The notes under the pieces: model-generated
What the model was told of the DNA's origin: nothing
Databases searched by the model: none
What the model saw: only the letters and a program-made list of their open reading frames with translations
Source of the DNA: Moorella glycerini
GTDB lineage: Bacteria; Bacillota; DSM-521; Neomoorellales; Neomoorellaceae
Direction: 5' to 3'
DNA length: 64,000 bases
Assembly: GCF_009735625.1 (NCBI RefSeq)
Contig: NZ_CP046244.1
Location: 2,962,909-3,026,908, forward strand
Translations under genes and position numbers: made by a program
In this document: positions 27,174 to 35,284 of the stretch, one piece after another
Position numbering within the stretch: the first letter of the stretch is position 1
Layout: each line of letters opens with the position of its first letter

Positions 27174-28028
27174 TTAAATGGCCAATTTAGACCTGGAACG
27201 ATAAGGAATGAGGCCCAGGAGCTCATCTTTATTTTTGGGGACTGGCGCCGTTGCCGGCAGCCAGCCTTTATTTTTCAGGTCTTCATAAACATCCAGCAGC
27301 CAGGGCCGGGCTAGATCAGCAGCTTCCAGGAGGGTCGTATTGCTAAAGATTTCGGCCGGCGTCCCGGCGCCGATTACCTGGCCGCGGGCCAGGACGTAGA
27401 TATAGTCGGCCCAGGTATAGGCTATGTCTACATCATGGGTGGATAAAATAATCGTCTTTCCCTGGTGGCTGATATCTGCCAGCAAGGCCATGACCTCCCG
27501 GGTTGAGCGCGGGTCCAGGTAGGCCGTCGGCTCATCAAAGATGATGACCCTGGGTTCCATGGCCAGGACGCTGGCAATGGCCACCCGCTTTTTCTGGCCA
27601 TAGCTTAAGAAATGAGTTGGCTTATCCTGGAGGCCGGCGATACCCGTTGCCGCCATGGCGGCTTCAACCCTTTGCCCTACCTCTTCCCTGCCCAGGCCCA
27701 GGTTTAATGGTCCAAAAGAAATTTCCTGGCGGACGCTGGCCGAAAAGAGCATGCTGTCGGGGTCTTGAAAGACGATGCCCACCTGCCGGCGTAAATCTGT
27801 TAAGGCTTTATGGCTGTAATTAATCCTGGCCCCGGCAAAGTAGATACACCCCTCCTGGGGCCTTAAGATGCCGTTAAAATGAAGGAAAAGGGTTGATTTG
27901 CCGGCGCCATTGGGACCCAGGACGGCAATTTTCTTGCCTTCAGGGATGCTCAAGGTAACATGCTGCAGGGCACGGGTACCGTCAGGGTAAGTAAAGGAAA
28001 CCCTCTCTGCTTCTAAAAGGGCGGCCAA
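27174..28028 (-). CDS. cbiO: Cobalt/ECF-type transporter ATPase CbiO
   Basis: 284 residues. Walker A GPNGAGKST, Q-loop IVFQDPDSMLFSASV (typical of CbiO/EcfA), signature LSYGQKKRVAIASVL, Walker B VIIFDEPTAYLD. The TTG at 28028 is preferred because GGAGG lies eight bases upstream; a GTG at 28037 overlaps that site. Energises CbiMNQ cobalt import. Last gene of cobK-cbiMNQO, so under the cobalamin riboswitch. Confidence 0.92.
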   Translation of the reverse strand: MAALLEAERVSFTYPDGTRALQHVTLSIPEGKKIAVLGPNGAGKSTLFLHFNGILRPQEGCIYFAGARINYSHKALTDLRRQVGIVFQDPDSMLFSASVRQEISFGPLNLGLGREEVGQRVEAAMAATGIAGLQDKPTHFLSYGQKKRVAIASVLAMEPRVIIFDEPTAYLDPRSTREVMALLADISHQGKTIILSTHDVDIAYTWADYIYVLARGQVIGAGTPAEIFSNTTLLEAADLARPWLLDVYEDLKNKGWLPATAPVPKNKDELLGLIPYRSRSKLAI

Positions 28029-28101
28029 AAGGTCCACCTCCAGTCGGCATTGATTGGGGTCAAAAAGACACGAGGAGGAGCCGGCCTGAAGACGGCCGGT
28101 A

Positions 28102-28869
28102 TTATGTAAGCAGCATTAAAATAACTAAAGCCAGGTCAAAGATGGTGGCCAGGTATAAAAAGGGCCAGGAGAAAGGATAAATAACCTCCAGCACGCGCAA
28201 CTCTTCATCGTAGCCCCGTGCCGTCAGGGCGGTAAATAATTCCTGGGAGCGGCGGTAAGTCTTGATAAAAAGGTTGGCTGCCAGCTGGCCCAGGGAATGA
28301 TAGGATGTGCGCAGGGAGGCATAGCCCAGGCGGGAAGCCTGGGCGGTATAAATGTCGTTTACGGTCGCCAGCAGGACAAAGATAAAGCGGTAGGTCAGGC
28401 TGATTAAATCCACCAGCAGGGCCGGGAGGCGCAGTTGCCTGAGGACGGTAAGGATATCTACCATGGGTGTTGTTAGGGAAAGAAAATAAAGACAGGCAGC
28501 GGCTCCCAGGGACTTGAGAAAAATTTTCCCGGCCAGGTACATGCCGGCTGGGGTGTAGCCCAAAGTCCAGTTCAGCAGGGTCACACCCTTAAGACCGGCC
28601 AGGGGCTGGTTGGAAATGGTGAGGGCGATCATGGCTACCCCAGCGACTAAAAAAGAAAAGGGCAGCAGGATAAGCTGCAGGTAAAAACGGGCCGGGATGC
28701 CGGCGACCCCAATGGCAGCCCCGGCCATCAGGGCGATGATAAGGGCTGGGATTAAAGGCTGGGGCGCCACCAGGGCGATCATGAGGGTTACCAGGGCAAA
28801 GGCTACTTTTTCCCCCGGGTGGATGTTCTTCAACCGGTTGCTATAGGCATACTGGTCAATGCTGAACAT
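28102..28869 (-). CDS. cbiQ: Cobalt transporter transmembrane protein CbiQ
   Basis: 255 residues with about five to six hydrophobic helices and the cytoplasmic coupling motifs of the EcfT/CbiQ family (ASRLGYASLRTSYHSLG and SQELFTALTARGYDE). These contact the ATPase. Its ATG directly follows the cbiN stop. A GC-rich hairpin without a T-run follows before cbiO. Confidence 0.92.
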   Translation of the reverse strand: MFSIDQYAYSNRLKNIHPGEKVAFALVTLMIALVAPQPLIPALIIALMAGAAIGVAGIPARFYLQLILLPFSFLVAGVAMIALTISNQPLAGLKGVTLLNWTLGYTPAGMYLAGKIFLKSLGAAACLYFLSLTTPMVDILTVLRQLRLPALLVDLISLTYRFIFVLLATVNDIYTAQASRLGYASLRTSYHSLGQLAANLFIKTYRRSQELFTALTARGYDEELRVLEVIYPFSWPFLYLATIFDLALVILMLLT

Positions 28870-29157
28870 TTACTTTTGCTCCCGATGTTTCTTGCCTTTG
28901 CTGTAACCCAGGAAGTAGCAAACAATACCGCTGCCGATGGCGGCCTGGGTGGCAAAAAGGAAGGTCTCCACTTCTCCGCTGGGGGGCTCCCAGACGGGTT
29001 TAAACCAGGGTTCATAATCGGGACGGATCTGGGTAATGGCCTCTTCGGCCCGGTCGTCGGCACCGGCAAATTCCGCGCTGCGGTGCAGGAAAAAGGGTGC
29101 CGCCGCCAGGAGGATAACGATCAGGAGTAAGAAGAGATTTTTCTGGGCGCTACTCAT
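28870..29157 (-). CDS. cbiN: Cobalt transporter accessory protein CbiN
   Basis: 95 residues with an N-terminal and a C-terminal helix. Between them is the family loop (EFAGADDRAEEAI and YEPWFKPVWEPPSGEVE). CbiN binds CbiM and is needed for cobalt loading. Its ATG overlaps the cbiM stop as TAATG. Confidence 0.92.
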   Translation of the reverse strand: MSSAQKNLFLLLIVILLAAAPFFLHRSAEFAGADDRAEEAITQIRPDYEPWFKPVWEPPSGEVETFLFATQAAIGSGIVCYFLGYSKGKKHREQK

Positions 29158-29936
29158 TACTTGTGCACCTCCAGGTTGCGGCCTCCCACCGCCAGGGCCT
29201 TCTCATCTAAAATAGATAGCTCCTGCAATTCGTTTTTATTATAAGTGGCCAGCAAGTTAAAGACGATGACGGTTAAGATACCTTCGCTAATGGCCAGGGG
29301 TAACTGGGTAACGGCAAAGATACCCATGAATTTCAGCATAGACGCTAGCACCCCGCCGGGCTGGGCCGGGAAGGCCAGGGCCAGCTGCAGGGAAGTGGTG
29401 ACATAGGTCATAAGGTCGCCCAGGGTGGCGGCCAGGAAGACGGCTACGGGCAGCGATCCACCCAGCCGCCTTACCAGGCGGTAAAGGCCGTAGGCCACAA
29501 AAGGCCCCACGACGGCCATGGAGAAGGTATTGGCACCCAGGGTGCTCAAGCCCCCGTGGGCGAGCAAAAGGGCCTGGAAGAGGAGGACGATACCCCCCAG
29601 GATGCTCATGGCTGCCGGACCAAAGAGGATGGCCCCCAGACCCACCCCGGTGGGATGGGAACAGCTGCCGGTTACTGAAGGGAGTTTCAGGGCCGACAGG
29701 ACAAAAGTATAGGCGCCGGCCAGGCCCAGGAGCATTTTCAGGCCGGGATTGCTTTTTACAGTTTGCTGGATGGACCGCAGGCCCCAGAACCAGAAGGGCA
29801 GGACGACGACAAACCAGAAGGCGGCCCAGTTGAAGGGCAGGAAGCCCTCGGCGATATGCATGGCATAGGCCGGCCGGGCCAGGACGGCCATAGCCAGGAG
29901 AAGATACATGGTTAACCACGTTGTACGGCGGAACAT
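29157..29936 (-). CDS. cbiM: Cobalt transporter substrate-binding component CbiM
   Basis: 259 residues from the ATG at 29936, with AGGGGGT upstream. A signal peptide ([19 protein letters not shown] to PAYA) is followed by MHIAEGFLP. In CbiM/NikM the residues Met-His at the processed N-terminus take part in metal binding. A second metal-site segment is [15 protein letters not shown]. About six to seven helices. An upstream ATG at 29975 would bury the signal peptide. Confidence 0.93.
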   Translation of the reverse strand: MFRRTTWLTMYLLLAMAVLARPAYAMHIAEGFLPFNWAAFWFVVVLPFWFWGLRSIQQTVKSNPGLKMLLGLAGAYTFVLSALKLPSVTGSCSHPTGVGLGAILFGPAAMSILGGIVLLFQALLLAHGGLSTLGANTFSMAVVGPFVAYGLYRLVRRLGGSLPVAVFLAATLGDLMTYVTTSLQLALAFPAQPGGVLASMLKFMGIFAVTQLPLAISEGILTVIVFNLLATYNKNELQELSILDEKALAVGGRNLEVHK

Positions 29937-29949
29937 CGTATGTACCCCC

Positions 29950-30750
29950 TTAGTTTTGAAAATCGGAATGGTCATCTTTTTTAAGAGGGGCGATCTTTTT
30001 CAGCAGGGCGACGGCTTCGGAAACTGTGTAGACAGGGTAACGATACTGAATGGAAGGCCGCTTGATTACTATTACCGGTATTTTTAGCGCCAGGGCGGCG
30101 GCAATTTTGGCCTCGGTACCGCCGGCCGGGCCGGCGTCCCGGGTGACGATAACACCGGCCTTACAGGCTTTAAACATGGCTTTATTCATTTCTTTAGAAA
30201 AAGGCCCCTGCATGGCGATAATATCGCGGGGCGTCAAGCCCAGGTCCTGGCATTTTTTAATTACCCGGTGTTCAGGTAATACCCTGACCACAATGCGTTT
30301 ATCTTTAAGCAGGGGGTTTTTGACGAACACTTCCAGGTTATTAGTACCGGTAGTTAAAAAGATAGTCTCCCCCAACCTGGCGGCAGTCCGGGCGGCTTCT
30401 TCCCAGGTTGCCACCTGGTAGATGAGGCTGTCGTCCGGCAACCTTGTTTCTGCCCGTAAAAAGCGCAGGTAATATAGCTGTTGTTCTTGGCACCAGGCTT
30501 CCAGGGTCCGGGATAGGTGGTTGGGATAAGGAAGGGTGGCGTCAATGACTGCTTCCAGTTGCCTGCTACCCCCCAGGGTGGCTAAATTACCTTCCGTTAA
30601 GGGACCTGTTAATATTAACGTTGCACCATCCTGCCGGGCCAGTTGTTCGCCATAAGCACTGTCGGTCCAGGTAACAATTTGATAGCCTGCCTGCCGGAGG
30701 CTGCGGATTAACTGCCTTCCCTCACCGGTACTACCTACCACTAAAATCAA
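29950..30750 (-). CDS. cobK: Precorrin-6A/cobalt-precorrin-6A reductase
   Basis: 266 residues from a TTG at 30750, AGGGAGG ten bases upstream. Rossmann start [14 protein letters not shown], with CobK/CbiJ signature segments [33 protein letters not shown] and [10 protein letters not shown]. It reduces the corrin macrocycle with a pyridine nucleotide during cobalamin synthesis. First gene after the cobalamin riboswitch, in one operon with cobalt import genes. Confidence 0.9.
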   Translation of the reverse strand: MILVVGSTGEGRQLIRSLRQAGYQIVTWTDSAYGEQLARQDGATLILTGPLTEGNLATLGGSRQLEAVIDATLPYPNHLSRTLEAWCQEQQLYYLRFLRAETRLPDDSLIYQVATWEEAARTAARLGETIFLTTGTNNLEVFVKNPLLKDKRIVVRVLPEHRVIKKCQDLGLTPRDIIAMQGPFSKEMNKAMFKACKAGVIVTRDAGPAGGTEAKIAAALALKIPVIVIKRPSIQYRYPVYTVSEAVALLKKIAPLKKDDHSDFQN

Positions 30751-30775
30751 AACGCGCCGTCCTCCCTGTTGAAAC

Positions 30776-30802
30776 TAAAAATCCCCGGCTGCTTTGCCGG
30801 GG
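30776..30802 (-). terminator. Hairpin with T-run just upstream of cobK
   Basis: Stem CCCCGGC/GCCGGGG, 6-base loop, then ATTTTTAG on the minus strand. It lies 26 bp before the cobK start, so it either ends the riboswitch leader transcript as a second attenuator or closes an upstream remnant. Confidence 0.6.
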
Positions 30803-30817
30803 AAACCGGTGGTGCCG

Positions 30818-31045
30818 CTAAACAGGCATGCCTAAATACACCACCTCCCCGGGTTGAGCCCCTGGTGGCATCAGGACAGGCTGGCCTATTGGCAGAGCAT
30901 CATCGGTTGCTACAAGTTCCCGCTTCCAGGCGGCGTTTTGCGCAACCTCTCCCCTACCGGCGGCTGGATTTAAGCCCGGTCTGCTCGAGACCGTGCACCC
31001 ATTCTGTATGCAATTTAAATAAACGATGCTGCTGCTGCTAACCTT
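30818..31045 (-). other. Leader segment between riboswitch and cobK with a start-less open frame
   Basis: On the minus strand an open frame of about 75 codons ends at TAG (30818-30820) and reads near its end LVATDDALPIGQPVLMPPG, then EVVYLGMPV. It has gene-like composition but no ATG, GTG or TTG start, so it is a gene fragment or chance. No family recognised. No second riboswitch motif was found here. Confidence 0.25.
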
Positions 31046-31107
31046 CTTCGTTCTTCAGGTCAGTTGCCGCGACGCCGCGAAGAGGTTGCGGCATTGGGAA
31101 CAACATA

Positions 31108-31139
31108 AAACCCCCTGCTCCTACAGAAGCAGAGGGTTT
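31108..31139 (-). terminator. Terminator of the cobalamin riboswitch
   Basis: On the minus strand a 12-bp stem (AAACCCTCTGCT/AGCAGGGGGTTT, one G-T pair) followed by a short T-run, about 50 bases after the aptamer. Likely the regulated expression platform. Confidence 0.65.
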
Positions 31140-31189
31140 GCTTGCCATACTCTGGCCAACCACCCCCTATCCGGCGTAGGGGTAAAGGT

Positions 31190-31334
31190 TTCCAGGCAAC
31201 CGGTATCCTGACTCGGGATCACGGCTCCGGCACCGCCTTCCCAGGTATTACCCAGTGGCTTTATGGCGCCTTGCTCCCCCTCACAGTGGCGGGACCGTGT
31301 CAGACTTGCACTGACTTCCCTGATTTGCCTGGAA
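31190..31334 (-). ncRNA. Cobalamin (AdoCbl-type) riboswitch
   Basis: On the minus strand P1 (TTCCAGGCAA/TTGCCTGGAA) closes conserved blocks in the known order: AATCAGGGAA, GTGCAAGTCTGACACGG, CCCGCCACTGTGA, the B12 box GCCACTGGG, GGGAAGGC and GAGTCAGGATACCGG. Cobalamin binding should shut off the downstream cobK-cbiMNQO operon. The leader to cobK is unusually long, with two T-run hairpins. Confidence 0.95.
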
Positions 31335-31352
31335 CATATTCATTTCAAAACT

Positions 31353-31381
31353 ATTTTATCATAACTTGGATATGATGTCCA
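31353..31381 (-). promoter_or_regulatory. Promoter of the riboswitch-cobK-cbiMNQO operon
   Basis: TGGACA (-35, 31376-31381), 17-bp spacer, TAAAAT (-10, 31353-31358) preceded by TGA. It sits about 20 bp upstream of the aptamer and just after the amidohydrolase stop at 31410. Confidence 0.7.
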
Positions 31382-31409
31382 GGGGTTTTAACGTAAATCT
31401 GGCAGGAAG

Positions 31410-32735
31410 CTAAGCCAGCCCGGCCCTTCGCAAAACGCGCAAGACCGCTTTATTGGCTTTCTCCCGTACCTCACCGGCATCTATGGTCTTCAGTTCACCT
31501 TTCTCCATGACGATTTTGCCGTCAACCATGGTCAGGGTAACGTCTGAGCCTCTGGCCTGGTAGACCAGTTGGGTGTAGACGTCGACGCCGTCCGCCGGCT
31601 GGGTATGGAGGCCCTCCAGGGAAACCAGGGCCAGGTCGGCCTTCTTCCCTACTTCCAGGCTGCCGATGTCCTTTTCCATGCCCATGGCCCGGGCCCCGCC
31701 CAGGGTGGCCATTTCAAAGACCAGGGGTGCCGGCATGGTGGTGGGACCATGGAGGGGCTTCTGGATCAGCGCCGCCAGCCGCATTTCCATAAAGGCGTCC
31801 AGGTTGTTATTGCAGGGCGCGCCGTCGGCGGCCAGGGAAACCACCGTTCCCCGGTTCAGGAGATCCGGTACCGGGCAGATACCGGAAGCCATCTTTAAGT
31901 TAGAGGAAGGGCAGTGAACTACTTTAGTACCGGTACGGGCCAGGATATCCTTCTCCTCTTCGCTGAGCCAGATACAGTGGACCAGGATGAGGTCGGGGCC
32001 GGTGAGACCGATATCGTCCAGGTAGAGGACGTTGCGCCGGCCGTGGAGTTTTTCCACCAGGGCGCATTCACCCCGGTTTTCCGAAGCATGGGTATGGATT
32101 TTAACGCCGTAATGGCGGGCGAGATCCCGGACTTCCAATAATAATTCCTCGGTGCAGGAAACCACAAAGCGGGGCTCAAAGGCGTACTGGATGCGGCCGT
32201 TGTCGTAGCCGTGCCACTTTTCCAGCAGGTCTACGCTTTCCTTTAGCGAGGCCGCAGTTATTTCTTTAAGGCTGGCCGGGACGTCCTCGCCAAAATCCAT
32301 CATCACTTTGCCGGTAATGGCCCGGATGCCGCTTTGAGAGATGGCTTCCATGGCCGCATCGGTATGATGGACGGTTTCCATGTCGACGATGGTGGTGGTG
32401 CCGCTAAGGAAGAGTTCACCGATGCCCAGCAGGGCTGAGTAGTAAAGGGATTCGGGATCGTGGGCTCCTTCCAGGGGCCAGATACGCAGGCGCAGCCAGT
32501 CCAGGAGTTCCAGGTCGTCGGCGCGGCCGCGGAAGAGGGCCTGGCAGAGGTGGATATGGGGCTGGATGAGGCCGGGGATGACCAGCTGGCCCGTAGCCTC
32601 GATGATCCGGTCGGCGGTGGCCGGCGTCCGGCCGATGGCGGCGATGCGGTCGTCTTCAATATAGATATTCCCCTGGAATACTTCCCTCCTGGGGTTCATG
32701 GTGACCAGGATGCCGTTCTTGATTAAAATACTCAT
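31410..32735 (-). CDS. Amidohydrolase of the guanine/adenosine deaminase-chlorohydrolase group
   Basis: 441 residues. Metal-site motifs: HIH in IQPHIHLCQ, HTHASE in VKIHTHASENRGE, His in LILVHCIWLS, Asp in LAADGAPCNNN, and the SNLKMASG loop of the MtaD/TrzN/SsnA group. Its ATG overlaps the stop of the molybdenum-hydroxylase subunit as ATGA. The purine-riboswitch operon makes guanine deaminase (guanine to xanthine) the best guess, but the group includes 5'-deoxyadenosine and S-adenosylhomocysteine deaminases and sequence alone does not decide. Confidence 0.8.
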   Translation of the reverse strand: MSILIKNGILVTMNPRREVFQGNIYIEDDRIAAIGRTPATADRIIEATGQLVIPGLIQPHIHLCQALFRGRADDLELLDWLRLRIWPLEGAHDPESLYYSALLGIGELFLSGTTTIVDMETVHHTDAAMEAISQSGIRAITGKVMMDFGEDVPASLKEITAASLKESVDLLEKWHGYDNGRIQYAFEPRFVVSCTEELLLEVRDLARHYGVKIHTHASENRGECALVEKLHGRRNVLYLDDIGLTGPDLILVHCIWLSEEEKDILARTGTKVVHCPSSNLKMASGICPVPDLLNRGTVVSLAADGAPCNNNLDAFMEMRLAALIQKPLHGPTTMPAPLVFEMATLGGARAMGMEKDIGSLEVGKKADLALVSLEGLHTQPADGVDVYTQLVYQARGSDVTLTMVDGKIVMEKGELKTIDAGEVREKANKAVLRVLRRAGLA

Positions 32736-33736
32736 TGCTCCTCTCCTTCTTTTGCCCGCAGGGCGGCCAGGATTTTTTCCGGTGTAACCGGTAACTCCGT
32801 AAGGCGAACTCCCACGGCGTTATAAATGGCATTGATAATGGCCGGTACGGTGGGGAGGGTGGCGGGTTCGCCCACTCCTTTAGCGCCATAGGGGCCGGTG
32901 GGTTCATAAGTTTCCACAATCAGGGGTTGAACCTCGGGCATATCCAGGGTAGTAGGTATCAGGTAGGTAGAAAAGGAATTATTAACGATCCGGCCCTGCT
33001 GCAGGTGGACCTTTTCCAGCAAGGCCATACCGAGGCCCTGGGCGATACCGCCTTCAATCTGCCCCTCTACCCCGAGACGATTTACTGCCCGGCCCACGTC
33101 GTGGGCAGCGAAGAGCTTTAAAACCCGCACCTCCCCTGTTTCCGTATCCACTTCCACTTCCGCAATCTGGGTGCCGAAGGCGTAGGGCCAGTAGGGAGCT
33201 CCCTGGCCGGTCTCCCGGTCAACGGCCGTGGTATGGGTGACGAAGGTCCCCTGCCCTACCAGGCGGTAGCCGGCCAGGCGGGCCCGGGTGGCAGCTTCGG
33301 GATAGGTTATTTGTTTCTGGGGATAACCCCTGACGTAAATTATTCCCTCCCTGGCGGCCAGGCCGGCAATGGTATTAACCCCTAAGAGGGTCCGGGTGTA
33401 CTCAAAAAGGACTTCCCGGGCCTGGCGGCAGGCGGTTTTAACGGCATTGCCGGAAGCATAGGTCTGGCGGGTGGCCGCCGTCGTGCCAGCATCGGGGGTA
33501 GTATCGGTGTCAGCGGTGATTACTGTTACCCATTCATAGGGCACCCCCAGCTCCTCGGCAGCAATCTGGGCCAGGACGGTGCTGGAACCCTGGCCGCAAT
33601 CTACTGCGCCGGTGCGGACGGTGGCCGTGCCGTCATCGTGGATTTCTACCGTAGCCGTTGAGACATCGGGAAAACCATTACCGTAGCCGGTACCGTAGAA
33701 AAAGCAGGCCATACCAATACCGCGTTTTTTACTCAT
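32732..33736 (-). CDS. Molybdenum hydroxylase (xanthine dehydrogenase family) large subunit, C-terminal half
   Basis: 334 residues covering the second half of a XdhB/CoxL-type Mo subunit: VDCGQGSSTVLAQI, then AATRQTYASGNAV, and KGVGEPATLP with the catalytic Glu. N-terminal Mo-domain blocks are missing here but are encoded by the preceding gene (33729-35012), with an 8-bp overlap. The two proteins should assemble into one Mo-pterin subunit oxidising purines (hypoxanthine or xanthine). No FAD or [2Fe-2S] subunit gene lies in this operon. Confidence 0.87.
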   Translation of the reverse strand: MSKKRGIGMACFFYGTGYGNGFPDVSTATVEIHDDGTATVRTGAVDCGQGSSTVLAQIAAEELGVPYEWVTVITADTDTTPDAGTTAATRQTYASGNAVKTACRQAREVLFEYTRTLLGVNTIAGLAAREGIIYVRGYPQKQITYPEAATRARLAGYRLVGQGTFVTHTTAVDRETGQGAPYWPYAFGTQIAEVEVDTETGEVRVLKLFAAHDVGRAVNRLGVEGQIEGGIAQGLGMALLEKVHLQQGRIVNNSFSTYLIPTTLDMPEVQPLIVETYEPTGPYGAKGVGEPATLPTVPAIINAIYNAVGVRLTELPVTPEKILAALRAKEGEEQ

Positions 33737-35012
33737 CTTGCTTCCCTCCCGGTATTAACTCTTGCGGCGACCAGCCTGCGGCCCGGGCCGCCTGGAGCAT
33801 GGTTGCCGTCAGGCCGACGCTGCTTTCCAGGACCTGGCCCGTGGCAGTTACATCCCCCTGGCGGAAGGCATTGAGCCAGCGGATTGTAAAAGGATGGATC
33901 CCCAGGCGGCTGGCCAGTTCATCCATCTGGCTTTCGTAAGCCAGGGGCGGCTGGGTGGCACCAAACCCGCGCATGGCGCCGGTAAAGGGATTATTGGTAT
34001 AGACCGCGTAAGCATCAATCTTGACGTTGGGGATGACATAAGGACCGGTGGCATGGATGGCCGCTTTGCGCAAAACGTTAGGGGCCCAGGAAGAATAGGC
34101 GCCGCTGTCGCCGATGATTTCCGCCTCCAGCGCCGTTAACTTTCCATCCCTGGTGGCACCGGTCTTATAGCGCATGATCATGGGGTGGCGCTTGCTGTGG
34201 GCCAGGAAGGATTCTTCCCGGGTAAGGACCATTTTCGCCGGGCGACGGGTATGCACGGCCAGGAGGGCTACCAGGGTCTGCAGGGTCATATCTTCCCGGC
34301 CGCCGAAAGCGCCGCCTACCGCCGGGGCCACGATGCGGATGCGGTCCTGGTTCCAACCCAGCACCCGGGCTACTTCCGTCCGGTCCCAGTGGACATACTG
34401 GGTGGCCACGTAAATTACCAGGTGACCGCGTTCATCCACCCGGGCCACGGCGGCCTCCGGCTGGAGGAAGGCATGGTCCAGGAGCTGGGTGCGGTAGGTA
34501 TTTTCCACAATCACGTCGGCCGCGGCGAATCCCGCTGCGATATTCCCTTTACGGATGGGTAGGTGGTAAATAATATTGTCCCGGTCGGGGTGGACCCGGG
34601 GCGCCCCATGTTTCATGGCTTCTACGGGATCGTATAGGGCCGGTAATTCTTCGTAGATCACCTTTACTTTAGCTGCCCCGGCCCTGGCGGCAGCCGGGGT
34701 GGTAGCTCCTACCAGGGCGACGACGTCATTCACCGAGCGTACCTCATCCCGGGCCAGGACGGGCATGTCCTGGTAGACGACGCCCTGGCCGTTATGGCCG
34801 GGGATATCCCGGGCGGTCAGGACGCAGAGGACCCCGGGTACCTCCAGAGCGGCCGAGGTATCTATATTGATAATCCGGGCATGGGCGTAGGGACTGCGGA
34901 CGGCCTGGCCGTAGATCATCCCAGGGAAATTAACATCAGCCGGGTAGATGGCCCGGCCGGTGACTTTAGACCGGGCATCTACCCTGGGCGGGGAAGTGCC
35001 GACAACTGCCAT
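33729..35012 (-). CDS. Molybdenum hydroxylase (xanthine dehydrogenase family) large subunit, N-terminal half
   Basis: 427 residues from the ATG at 35012 (AAGGAG eight bases upstream). Begins like a complete XDH Mo subunit (PRVDARSKVTGRAIYPAD) and runs through the first Mo-binding domain: AFLQPEAAVA, VGGAFGGREDMTLQ and TGAMRGFGATQP. It stops where the second half begins. Composition is even across the junction and translation is coupled, so this looks like a true split gene and not a sequencing frameshift. First gene after a purine riboswitch. Confidence 0.87.
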   Translation of the reverse strand: MAVVGTSPPRVDARSKVTGRAIYPADVNFPGMIYGQAVRSPYAHARIINIDTSAALEVPGVLCVLTARDIPGHNGQGVVYQDMPVLARDEVRSVNDVVALVGATTPAAARAGAAKVKVIYEELPALYDPVEAMKHGAPRVHPDRDNIIYHLPIRKGNIAAGFAAADVIVENTYRTQLLDHAFLQPEAAVARVDERGHLVIYVATQYVHWDRTEVARVLGWNQDRIRIVAPAVGGAFGGREDMTLQTLVALLAVHTRRPAKMVLTREESFLAHSKRHPMIMRYKTGATRDGKLTALEAEIIGDSGAYSSWAPNVLRKAAIHATGPYVIPNVKIDAYAVYTNNPFTGAMRGFGATQPPLAYESQMDELASRLGIHPFTIRWLNAFRQGDVTATGQVLESSVGLTATMLQAARAAGWSPQELIPGGKQDE

Positions 35013-35040
35013 ATGAATCACTCCTTGCACCGGTTATAAA

Positions 35041-35145
35041 AATTAAGGCAACCGTAGCGCAGCAACGAAGGAATAACTTCGTAGCCGGGCAATTTGCGGT
35101 TGCCTGGTAGAGACCCTCAGGCCGTATTGCTGAGGATATACGAAG
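35041..35145 (-). ncRNA. Purine (guanine-class) riboswitch upstream of the Mo-hydroxylase operon
   Basis: On the minus strand P1 CTTCGTA/TACGAAG (35077-35145) encloses P2 (CCTCAG/CTGAGG), J2/3 GTCTCTACC, P3 GGCAA/TTGCC with loop CCGCAAA, and J3/1 GC. The equivalent of position 74 is C, as in guanine aptamers. Downstream bases can re-pair the P3 5' strand (AGGCAACCG/CGGTTGCCT) and the P1 3' strand into a hairpin followed by TTAATTTTTA, so ligand binding should prevent termination. Confidence 0.9.
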
Positions 35146-35284
35146 CAGGGTATTTAATACTTATTACGTTTGGCTATTTATAATTCGCTCTCTTCCGGTG
35201 AAAATCCTGCTGAAGTGCTAAAAAAGATGGTCAGGGCGCCTGCTCCAGACCAGCGGCACGCAGGGCATTGGCCTGTAACGCCGA

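Noticed and set aside
30818..31045. Second cobalamin riboswitch in the cobK leader
   Set aside because: No GCCACTG-type B12 box or matching P1 in this segment.
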